Shown piece after piece: positions 20,176 to 30,000 of a stretch of DNA of 30,000 nt. Numbering within the stretch: the stretch's first letter is position 1; every line of letters starts with the position of its first letter. Source of the DNA: Glandiceps talaboti (taxonomy: Eukaryota > Hemichordata > Enteropneusta > Spengelidae); contig NC_135565.1 in assembly GCF_964340395.1 (NCBI RefSeq), forward strand, positions 4,889,142 to 4,919,141, given 5' to 3'. Made by a program: the position numbers and the translations under genes. A model generated the notes under the pieces. That model did not search any database. It was not told the origin of the DNA and saw nothing but the letters and a program-made list of their open reading frames with translations.

Positions 20176-22864
20176 TCCCTTTTCCTGAATGTTGTTCTGA
20201 ATAGAACATTGAAGGCTGGGAATCCCCTTTCCTGAATGCTGTTATCTGAATAGAACATTGAAGGCTGGGAATCCCCTTTCCTGAATGCTGTTATCTGAAT
20301 AGAACATTGAAGGCTGGGAATCCCTTTTCCTGAATGCTGTTATCTGAATAGAACATTGAAGGCTGGGAATCCCCTTTCCTGAATGCTGTTATCTGAATAG
20401 AACATTGGAGGCTGGGAATCCCCTTTCCTGAATGCTGTTATCTGAATAGAACATTGAAGGCTGGGAATCCCCTTTCCTGAATGCTGTTATCTGAATAGAA
20501 CATTGAAGGCTGGGAATCCCCTTTCCTGAATGCTGTTATCTGAATAGAACATTGAAGGCTGGGAATCCCCTTTCCTGAATGCTGTTATCTGAATAGAACA
20601 TTGAAGGCTGGGAATCCCTTTTCCTGAATGCTGTTATCTGAATAGAACATTGAAGGCTGGGAATCCCCTTTCCTGAATGCTGTTATCTGAATAGAACATT
20701 GAAGGCTGGGAATCCCTTTTCCTGAATGCTGTTATCTGAATAGAACATTGAAGGCTGGGAATCCCCTTTCCTGAATGCTGTTATCTGAATAGAACATTGA
20801 AGGCTGGGAATCCCTTTTCCTGAATGCTGTTATCTGAATAGAACATTGAAGGCTGGGAATCCCCTTTCCTGAATGCTGTTATCTGAATAGAACATTGAAG
20901 GCTGGGAATCCCTTTTCCTGAATGCTGTTATCTGAATAGAACATTGAAGGCTGGGAATCCCCTTTCCTGAATGCTGTTATCTGAATAGAACATTGAAGGC
21001 TGGGAATCCCTTTTCCTGAATGCTGTTATCTGAATAGAACATTGAAGGCTGGGAATCCCCTTTCCTGAATGCTGTTATCTGAATAGAACATTGAAGGCTG
21101 GGAATCCCTTTTCCTGAATGCTGTTATCTGAATAGAACATTGAAGGCTGGGAATCCCCTTTCCTGAATGCTGTTATCTGAATAGAACATTGAAGGCTGGG
21201 AATCCCCTTTCCTGAATGCTGTTATCTGAATAGAACATTGAAGCCTGGGAATCCCCTTTCCTGAATGCTGTTATCTGAATAGAACATTGAAGGCTGGGAA
21301 TCCCTTTTCCTGAATGCTGTTATCTGAATAGAACATTGAAGGCTGGGAATCCCCTTTCCTGAATGCTGTTATCTGAATAGAACATTGAAGGCTGGGAATC
21401 CCCTTTCCTGAATGCTGTTATCTGAATAGAACATTGAAGGCTGGGAATCCCCTTTCCTGAATGCTGTTATCTGAATAGAACATTGAAGGCTGGGAATCCC
21501 CTTTCCTGAATGTTGTTCTGAATAGAACATTGAAGGCTGGGAATCCCCTTTCCTGAATGCTGTTATCTGAATAGAACATTGAAGGCTGGGAATCCCCTTT
21601 CCTGAATGCTGTTATCTGAATAGAACATTGAAGGCTGGGAATCCCCTTTCCTGAATGCTGTTATCTGAATAGAACATTGAAGGCTGGGAATCCCCTTTCC
21701 TGAATGCTGTTATCTGAATAGAACATTGAAGGCTGGGAATCCCCTTTCCTGAATGCTGTTATCTGAATAGAACATTGAAGGCTGGGAATCCCTTTTCCTG
21801 AATGCTGTTATCTGAATAGAACATTGAAGGCTGGGAATCCCCTTTCCTGAATGCTGTTATCTGAATAGAACATTGAAGGCTGGGAATCCCCTTTCCTGAA
21901 TGTTGTTCTGAATAGAACATTGAAGGCTGGGAATCCCCTTTCCTGAATGCTGTTATCTGAATAGAACATTGAAGGCTGGGAATCCCTTTTCCTGAATGCT
22001 GTTATCTGAATAGAACATTGAAGGCTGGGAATCCCTTTTCCTGAATGCTGTTATCTGAATAGAACATTGAAGGCTGGGAATCCCCTTTCCTGAATGCTGT
22101 TATCTGAATAGAACATTGAAGGCTGGGAATCCCCTTTCCTGAATGCTGTTATCTGAATAGAACATTGAAGGCTGGGAATCCCTTTTCCTGAATGCTGTTA
22201 TCTGAATAGAACATTGAAGGCTGGGAATCCCCTTTCCTGAATGCTGTTATCTGAATAGAACATTGAAGGCTGGGAATCCCCTTTCCTGAATGCTGTTATC
22301 TGAATAGAACATTGAAGGCTGGGAATCCCCTTTCCTGAATGCTGTTATCTGAATAGAACATTGAAGGCTGGGAATCCCTTTTCCTGAATGCTGTTATCTG
22401 AATAAAACATTGAAGGCTGGGAATCCCTTTTCCTGAATGCTGTTATCTGAATAGAACATTGAAGGCTGGGAATCCCTTTCCTGAATGCTGTTATCTGAAT
22501 AGAACATTGAAGGCTGGGAATCCCCTTTCCTGAATGCTGTTATCTGAATAGAACATTGAAGGCTGGGAATCCCTTTTCCTGAATGCTGTTATCTGAATAG
22601 AACATTGAAGGCTGGGAATCCCTTTTCCTGAATGCTGTTATCTGAATAGAACATTGAAGGCTGGGAATCCCTTTCCTGAATGCTGTTATCTGAATAGAAC
22701 ATTGAAGGCTGGGAATCCCCTTTCCTGAATGCTGTTATCTGAATAGAACATTGAAGGCTGGGAATCCCCTTTCCTGAATGCTGTTATCTGAATAGAACAT
22801 TGAAGGCTGGGAATCCCCTTTCCTGAATGCTGTTATCTGAATAGAACATTGAAGGCTGGGAATC
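20176..22864. repeat. 49-bp minisatellite, ~55 copies, each with kappaB-, GATA- and ETS-type words
   Basis: The unit is GGCTGGGAATCCCCTTTCC followed by TGAATGCTGTTATCTGAAT and AGAACATTGAA, 49 bases, nearly identical throughout. By my count 54 junctions read GGGAATCC: 36 continue CC (GGGAATCCCC, an exact match to kappaB consensus GGGRNYYYCC), 16 continue CT, and 2 are one base shorter. Nearly every unit has TTATCT, the reverse of the GATA-factor site AGATAA. Three units (near 20191, 21510 and 21900) lack two bases (GTTGTTCTG) and so lose it. TTTCCTG gives an ETS-type GGAA core on the other strand. There is no open frame of note. The near-perfect homogeneity indicates recent expansion or ongoing gene conversion. 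It lies 0.43-3.1 kb upstream of the epoxide hydrolase ATG. Confidence 0.97.
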
Positions 22865-23752
22865 ACAGACTAAGCATGTCGTCACTGTGATTATGGATAT
22901 ATATTAGTCATGGCGAGATATAAATCTAAACACACCGTATCTGTACCCCACCCCAAAATCTACATTTTTAGGCTGTGGACAATATGTACGACAGGGTGGA
23001 GGGTGCTGGTGAGAAATTAGGGTATGAAGAAATTGAAGGTTCACAGGGGGACCATGAACATGCTGATGATCTGATCTGGGGGGGGGGGGGGGTCCGAAAT
23101 ATTTTGCTCGTGATTTGAACCACATTAAAGCTCAGGAACAGTCGATTAAATTTCAAGATTTCTCGTGCCTTCGCCACAATAACTTATGTTACGGATGACA
23201 GAATACAACTTTTTAATATTCGCTAAGTTTTGATGTTTTGCGAGGTCATCGTGAACTCTCAGCTGTCATGAATTAATAATACTTGAAACAAATGTTTGCA
23301 TTTCGCGAATAGTATTCTTCTGAGATGACAACATTAAGTTATTAAAAGATCCCATTGTTTAGCTAGTTTTCATATTTGCCAATATCATTTGCATTGAATT
23401 AAGGCGACGGCAACACTTCCGTTTTATTCATTTACAGTGCTGATTATTTTATCACCCAATCATTTGAGTATTGTATATTTTGTGTTTATAAGAATTTAAT
23501 GTTGGAATAAAGTTTGAGACAAGGAGCGTCCATCTGCTCCCTGACTGGGCCACCAGGTTAACTATGAACACTATGCGTAGTCTGAGCTAATTCCCTAACG
23601 TCCAAGTCGATCTCGTGTACGAATTGGAGAGAGAGGGTAACATTGGAGGAGGGTTACGTTAACATTGGAGGTCCCCCTCTCTATTTGTTACACTTATACT
23701 TATATTCAGTGATGACGTAGGTGACAGCCATACGAATATATTTGTGTATCTC
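22865..23752. other. No gene seen
   Basis: AT-rich sequence with a G-run at about 23080-23092. A polyadenylation-like AATAAA lies near 23506. A 27-base stretch (23118-23144) recurs at 26088-26114. Confidence 0.45.
23118..23144 (+). repeat. Dispersed repeat, copy 1
   Basis: AACCACATTAAAG.TCAGGAACAGTCG here is nearly identical to 26088-26114. The sequences on both sides also share short AT-rich words. It probably belongs to a dispersed repeat family. Confidence 0.6.
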
Positions 23753-24740
<988 letters not shown>

Positions 24741-25562
24741 GGTTGCCAACACAGGCACTTGTTACCCGAGATATGTATCAGAATGTTTCTATCAGAATAC
24801 AATAAAATGTCGATAATATAGATAAAAATTGACGTATTTAGCCAACTATATATGAAAATGATGAAATTACACATGCTTCTGTGATCGCGCAAGTCCAGTC
24901 ACCGCGAAATACAATTAACATCGAGGGATCGCCGAACGACTGTGTATTTTATATTCCCAAGAACAATTTAGATAGGTAAGAAACAGGCTTCCCACAGACC
25001 ACTCAATACAAATATAAACAACACCACACTCCTGCCAACAAGCAGGCACTGTATATGTATGTGCACATACAGTGCCTGCTTGTAACTTGTAACTTTGAAT
25101 CAATACACTTGTATGTGCGAAAATCTGAGCCTGCATTGTGATGACTTTCAATAGCTTGTTTGATCCAAGGACGATGTGTGTGGGTCTGTGTATCAGTAGG
25201 GGTCAGATGATGTTGCTTATATTTGTATTGAGTGGTCTGTGAGAAGCCTGTGTTTCTTATCTATCTAAATTGTTCTTGGGGAACATAAAATGTGTATGGT
25301 ATGCACAATCGTATGGCAATCCCTCGATGTTTTAGTTGTAGTAGACTATATATATACGGGGTAAAATTACACATGTTTCTGTGATCACGGAAGTCCGGTG
25401 AGTGGACTTGCGCGATCACAGAAACTAGTGTAATTTTACCCATTTATATATAGTTGGCTAAATAACTCAATATTAACGATATTATCGACATTTTATTTAT
25501 TCTAATATAAACATTATGATACATACCGGTATCTCGGGTAACAAGTGTCTGTGGTTGCCAAC
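24741..25562. mobile_element. ~820-bp fold-back element with nested inverted repeats
   Basis: The outer arms of about 165 bases (24741-24906 and 25396-25562) are inverted copies sharing ACTTGTTACCCGAGATA, AAAATGTCGATAATAT, TTAGCCAACTATATAT and CTGTGATCGCGCAAGTCC. Middle arms (24916-25026 and 25213-25331) are also inverted and share AACATCGAGGGAT, CCAAGAACAATTTAGATAG and CACAGACCACTCAATACAAATAT. In the centre, CAAGCAGGCACTGTAT (25039-25054) pairs perfectly with 25067-25082. A second hairpin, 25361-25440, pairs GTAAAATTACAC...CTGTGATC with its inverse. There is no coding capacity. This is the form of a fold-back or long-hairpin MITE. A transcript would be highly double-stranded. Confidence 0.85.
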
Positions 25563-25688
25563 TACCCCCAGGTCATGGTCATCTACATACATAAAATACC
25601 TCACACATATTGCATTGGAAATGTAATACATGGGGTACTTTATCGCAAGTATGAGCAACATTTCTTGGGTCAACACAGTAAAACTTAC

Positions 25689-25789
25689 CTTGTCTGTTTG
25701 CCACGTACCACGTTACTTCTTGTCCGCCAGATAAACTTAGGTGCATACGATCTGTGAACTTCAGTACCACGGGGGTCAAATGAACACCC
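25689..25789 (-). CDS. Possible exon, unidentified
   Basis: On the minus strand, a pyrimidine-containing ...accaacttag is followed by an open frame and a perfect donor CAAG|GTAAGT, with GT at 25688-25687. In the longer frame it reads TPVVLKFTDRMHLSLSGG and then EVTWYVANRQ. I do not recognise a family. The acceptor phase does not fit the donor of the CUB-like exon at 27804, so a direct join is excluded. The donor is the main support, and this may be chance. Confidence 0.2.
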
Positions 25790-25982
25790 CTAAGTTGGTC
25801 AAAATAATACAAACTCCCTAGATTTACATAGCTAAACAGTCTATGTTACTACTTTCCCTCGATTGGTATATGTTTCTCAAGGCAAATTCAACACACTTCT
25901 GTTGAAAAAAATTAATTGGATTTGTTCATGTATGGAAAAGGAGATCTTGATCTGATCTTTACGGGAGAATTTTAAGATGACG

Positions 25983-26049
25983 TGGTGGTGGTGGTGGTGG
26001 TGGTGGTGGTGGTGGTGGTGGTGGTGGTGATGATGATGATGATGATGAT
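25983..26049. repeat. (GTG)n then (ATG)n microsatellite
   Basis: About 45 bases of GTG/TGG repeats switch to about 20 bases of ATG repeats. Confidence 0.92.
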
Positions 26050-26087
26050 AGTTTCAAGAGGGTAAGAAATAGCTTACTCATGAATTT

Positions 26088-26114
26088 AACCACATTAAAC
26101 TTCAGGAACAGTCG
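26088..26114 (+). repeat. Dispersed repeat, copy 2
   Basis: The second copy of the sequence at 23118-23144, in the same orientation, about 3 kb away. Confidence 0.6.
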
Positions 26115-26167
26115 TCTATATACAGTATATTTAATTTGCCAAATTAGTTGTGTTTGTGTATGCCGTA

Positions 26168-26970
<803 letters not shown>

Positions 26971-27129
26971 AGTATGTAGTAGTATGTAGTGCTATGAATA
27001 CAAAGCCAGTATGTAGTAGTATGTGGTGCTATGAATATAAAGCCAGTATGTAGTAGTATGTAGTGCTATCGAATACAAAGTCAGTATGTAGTAGTATGTA
27101 GTGCTATGAATATAAAGCCAGTATGTAGT
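26971..27129. repeat. 37-bp tandem repeat, ~4.3 copies
   Basis: The unit is AGTATGTAGTAGTATGTAG followed by TGCTATGAATACAAAGCC, with few substitutions and one inserted base in the third copy. Confidence 0.92.
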
Positions 27130-27800
27130 GAGGAAAACTTGAATTAGTTCTTTTATTGACACTTTACTGTATTTTAGTGCCAAGAATTTACTATGAGAAC
27201 AGGTCTTTTTTCCATTTCTCAATTTCACATTCTGTTAGAAATATTTGTATATAGGGGTATAAAACAGACTCATTAAAATTGAAATCGTTTTTGTACGATG
27301 GGAACTAAAATGGCTCAAACCTCCACCACATCCGTAAAGTAAAAGAATTTAGCTGTTTATCCTACATTGAACTACATTGAACCCCTTAGTACAGGGACTA
27401 TATATATATGTGTGTGTGTGTCCCAGTATCTCATGTATGTGCCAAAACACGCAGTACTACACCACTCTGTACAATATCTTATCCACAACTCTCTCTGATT
27501 GTATATTTGGAGGTTCATTACTTATAACGACAACTTTTATTATATTTTCAAATAAAATATCCTGACACACTCCTAAAATATATATTTCCTACAATATACG
27601 ACTGCCAATGAAAATGGGTATTCAGAAACTCGTCAGTGGCAATTCTACTTTTCGCAAAATATCAAAAGTATTTTTATAAAACTCTGTACACAGGTGACAT
27701 TTGTCTGACTCAAAGGAGATGATGCCTGACAGTACAAATCAGAGAGAGTTGTGGGTAAAATATTGCACAGCATCCGAGGCTAGATTTAAAAAAATAAAAT
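27130..27800. other. No gene seen
   Basis: AT-rich sequence with a short (GT)n at about 27409-27420. No recognisable coding sequence or element ends. Confidence 0.4.
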
Positions 27801-27803
27801 TAC

Positions 27804-28106
27804 CGTATGTGTCTTCTACAATATTTTCAAAGCCCTTTTCAATATGGGAGCCATCAGATACAAAACGCATCAACACAGTAGATTGACTCGTCGATAAGGA
27901 ATCGTCTGGTGCTGTGAAAGCGGAATGTGTTCATCTAACTATGTTCTACTGGCATGGGTTGGACTGTCTCCATGACCAGCGAAGAACAGGTCGCGATCAT
28001 AAATCTTGAAATCTGACATGTGGCGTGTCGACATATATGTGAACAATATCCACTGACATTGGGCATCGTTTGGATAGTCTGGTGACGTCACAATTACTGG
28101 GCTACT
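27804..28106 (-). CDS. CUB-like domain fragments, two putative exons (possibly decayed)
   Basis: The first part, about 28106-27955, reads VIVTSPDYPNDAQCQWIL and later FKIYDRD, matching the start and middle of a CUB domain (SP.YP...C.W.i and yDg). The second part, 27911-27804, in another frame, reads VLMRFVSDGSHIEKGF, the classic CUB end (l.vrFvSDgs...GF). The second part has a good acceptor (attccgctttcacag) and a donor G|GTAATT. The intron between them would be only about 65 bases if the donor is G|GTCATG at 27976. The region between the Cys and the Tyr-Asp is shorter than usual and the usual CG cysteine is missing. It may therefore be a divergent domain, a pseudogene, or a wrongly placed intron. 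CUB domains occur in extracellular proteins. No neighbouring exon of the same gene is certain. Confidence 0.5.
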
Positions 28107-28176
28107 TTGATCAGGTACGTAGATAATTGGTTGCACGAAATACAAGACGATTGTCAGGGAACTTGCACACTCTATT

Positions 28177-28655
28177 GTTGCACGACATACATTCTAGAAT
28201 CGGGCGATGGTCCGGGAAGCTTGCATTTAATACGTTTGTACCATGTACGTATACGATCCAAGTTGAACAAAAAATATGGAATATATACTCTGGTCGTTCT
28301 ACGTCACGACAACGCGCGTCTACGTCACTGGGTCTGCTGTGTCCGACATATGAGTCAAAACATTCAAACTTGTCGTTACTTTCTCCGATTTTTCTTTGAT
28401 ATTACTCTCACTGTTATAATTATGTTATTCTCCAATTATTGTCGTCATTCCGCCGGAAGATACTCGTGACTTAAGGGTTGTGACTACTCGGATCGCGGAT
28501 CATCTAGCAACTCGTAGTGACAAAGGCCCCTTAGGTCACTCGTATTTTCCTTGGCTGAATGAAGAAAGATGTTGGGGAATAACATCTAACTACATCTTTA
28601 CATTTTAGGGTTGCACGAAATATATTCTAGGATCTAGCATGGTCCGGGGAGCTTG
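28177..28655. repeat. Direct duplication of a ~47-bp segment
   Basis: GTTGCACGA.ATA.ATTCTAG and ATGGTCCGGG.AGCTTG occur in the same order at 28177-28224 and 28610-28655, about 430 bases apart. A third GGTTGCACGAAATA lies at about 28129. This could be a duplicated exon edge or a dispersed repeat. Neither copy has a sustained open frame shared with the other. Confidence 0.55.
28300..28328. promoter_or_regulatory. Pair of TACGTCAC (CRE-like) sites 21 bases apart
   Basis: TACGTCAC occurs at 28300-28307 and 28321-28328, in GC-richer sequence (CGACAACGCGCG) than its surroundings. Both are half or near-full CREB/ATF-type sites (TGACGTA on the minus strand). They lie about 200 bases upstream, in minus-strand terms, of the CUB-like exon. 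Confidence 0.3.
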
Positions 28656-28659
28656 TGTT

Positions 28660-29160
28660 ACGTTCTGGGCCTACCCGTGTACATCGCCGTTTTGGTGTCT
28701 AAGTTGTGTTCTTATAGGTCGAGCGTAACGTAAATGATTGTCCACTCTGTCTTTCTAGGGTACCAGGATCTAACAATCTTGTCAAAGTTAGGAATTAGCC
28801 ACACAGGTACAATCACTCACCCGTACGATCTTGCTCGACAGGCAGAGAGAGACACTGCACACCAACAGTTGCGTTGTAAATTAAAATCTTATCTAGGATT
28901 GGGTATAACTTTATTCACAGTTACATTTTCATAATATAGTCTGAATGACGTCATTATGAAAGACTATCTTTGCTAATAATGACGACTAGTTGATGTTTCA
29001 AAGTTAAGAAAGGTAAACACTAATGTAAATGCATCTGTACAAGAAATTAGTTTTATTGGTAATTTGAAACACAAGTTCTGTTTGACATGGTCTTGTTTAA
29101 GTTTACTATAACTGATAATGACTGCCATGATAGGTTTTTGTTTGATTCATAAATTGCCGC
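28660..29160. other. No gene seen
   Basis: About 500 bases with no recognisable coding sequence. The frame at 28734-28934 (+) is open but shows no domain. Confidence 0.35.
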
Positions 29161-29166
29161 ATATAG

Positions 29167-29297
29167 TCTCGTCTCGTCTAATCTCGTCTCGTCATGTCAC
29201 ATCATGTCCCTTGCGACCGTGCTCGGTCTTTGTGGCCCTTTTCTTGTCTCGTCTCGTCTCGTCTCGTCTTGTCTCGTCTCGTCTCGTCACGTCTCAT
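29167..29297. repeat. (GTCTC)n / TCGTC microsatellite, two blocks
   Basis: Impure GTCTC pentamers at about 29167-29200 and 29244-29297, separated by unique sequence. Confidence 0.88.
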
Positions 29298-29464
29298 ATG
29301 GTTTTGTTAAATCACAAGTGTGCTATTTTCTGAATGGTCAATCAAATGTTCGCTTAGCACGTGATATTCTACATTATACTAGATGAAAATATGTTGACTG
29401 CATAACAAAATGTTTTGACAAGAGTCACATGACAAAAACATAGAACACGGAACATATTACGCAC

Positions 29465-29570
29465 CTTTAGGAAGTCGAAACTCTGCGTAACCCTGATTCA
29501 TTTGTTCTTCTGTTAACTTCTTAAAATATTCATCAACACTTTTGGCGACTTGGTGATCAAAGGAAGCCAT
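29465..29570 (-). CDS. Putative first coding exon, unidentified protein
   Basis: On the minus strand an ATG at 29570-29568 has a purine at -3 and G at +4, and opens a frame of 35 codons plus one base. The frame ends at AAAG|GTGCGT, with GT at 29464-29463. The peptide starts MASFDHQVAKSVDEYF and ends YAEFRLPK. It looks like the soluble, charged start of a cytoplasmic protein, but I do not recognise the family. The frame stays open for more than 60 codons upstream of the ATG, but that part has the composition of non-coding DNA. The next exon is not identified. Its phase (1) is compatible with several candidates, so linkage to the CUB-like exons is unproven. Confidence 0.4.
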
Positions 29571-29819
29571 TACTATATACCATTGGACAGATAATGCATA
29601 CACATGCATATTTAAGTTAAAATTAGACAGCCAAATGGGAATCGAAATTGAAGACATTCTTTGTAAAAACCGAGTGGGGATGTGACGAACATAATAAAGC
29701 TTAGAAGATGAAAAATAAAGTAAACGGGTGAGAATTGGATGAACGCTAATCACATGTTGTGTGATATGGAGAGTGCTGATATAGAAACGAAGGGATGGAA
29801 GCGGACGGAAGGGAAGGAG

Positions 29820-30000
29820 AGAATAGACGAGAAGAGAAGAGAAGAGAAGAGAAGAGAAGGGAAGGGAAGGGAAGGGAAGGGAAGGGAAGAGAAGAGAAGA
29901 GAAGAGAAGAGAAGAGAAGAGAAGAGAAGAGAAGAGAAGAGAAGAGAAGAGAAGAGAAGAGAAGGGAAGAGAAGGGAAGGGAAGGGAAGGGAAGGGAAGA
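29820..30000. repeat. (GAAGA)n / (GAAGG)n microsatellite running off the window
   Basis: Blocks of GAAGA and GAAGG pentamers alternate: GAAGA to about 29855, GAAGG to about 29887, GAAGA to about 29960, then mixed. The tract continues past the right edge. Confidence 0.95.

Noticed and set aside
20176-22864. CRISPR-like regular array
   Set aside because: Units are contiguous 49-bp tandem copies without unique spacers, in an animal genome. It is a minisatellite.

Overview
This window is nuclear DNA of a multicellular animal, most likely a marine invertebrate. The reasons are spliced genes with GT-AG introns and matching phases, bilaterian gene families (ETS factors with separate SAM_PNT and ETS exons, microsomal epoxide hydrolase), a decayed retroelement reading frame, and very abundant microsatellites, minisatellites and fold-back elements. 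A lancelet or another invertebrate deuterostome or lophotrochozoan would fit, but the sequence alone does not name the species.

Layout, left to right. Positions 884-3997 (+) hold the last two coding exons of an ETS transcription factor: a large low-complexity exon with a PxDLS motif, SUMO-type motifs and an AT-hook, then an ETS-domain exon that looks most like the SPI (PU.1) group. Positions 4.5-10.7 kb hold no convincing gene, only repeats and one promoter-like motif cluster. At 10742-10954 (-) there is one clear Pointed (SAM_PNT) domain exon with a perfect donor, on the strand opposite to the ETS exons and with no ETS exon downstream on its own strand.

Positions 12411-19745 (-) hold the best-supported gene, a complete microsomal-type epoxide hydrolase (EPHX1-like). 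It has five coding exons whose phases all agree, giving 458 residues with N-terminal anchor, HGWPG, nucleophile Asp231, Tyr302/Tyr377, Glu405 and His433. Its third coding intron carries a ~39-copy, ~50-bp minisatellite built from the end of exon 3 plus the splice donor, and a single partial copy of the start of exon 4 with its acceptor. A LINE-like reverse transcriptase tail lies in the second intron.

Upstream of that gene, 20176-22864 is a ~55-copy array of a 49-bp unit. Each unit carries a kappaB-type sequence (GGGAATCCCC in 36 of 54 junctions by my count), a GATA-type site (TTATCT) and an ETS-type core. It lies in the promoter or first-intron region of the epoxide hydrolase. The most striking features of the window are this array and the exon-derived splice-site array.

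The right third (23-30 kb) is gene-poor: large microsatellites, an 820-bp fold-back element, a CUB-like domain split over two putative minus-strand exons, and an unidentified minus-strand first coding exon at 29465-29570.
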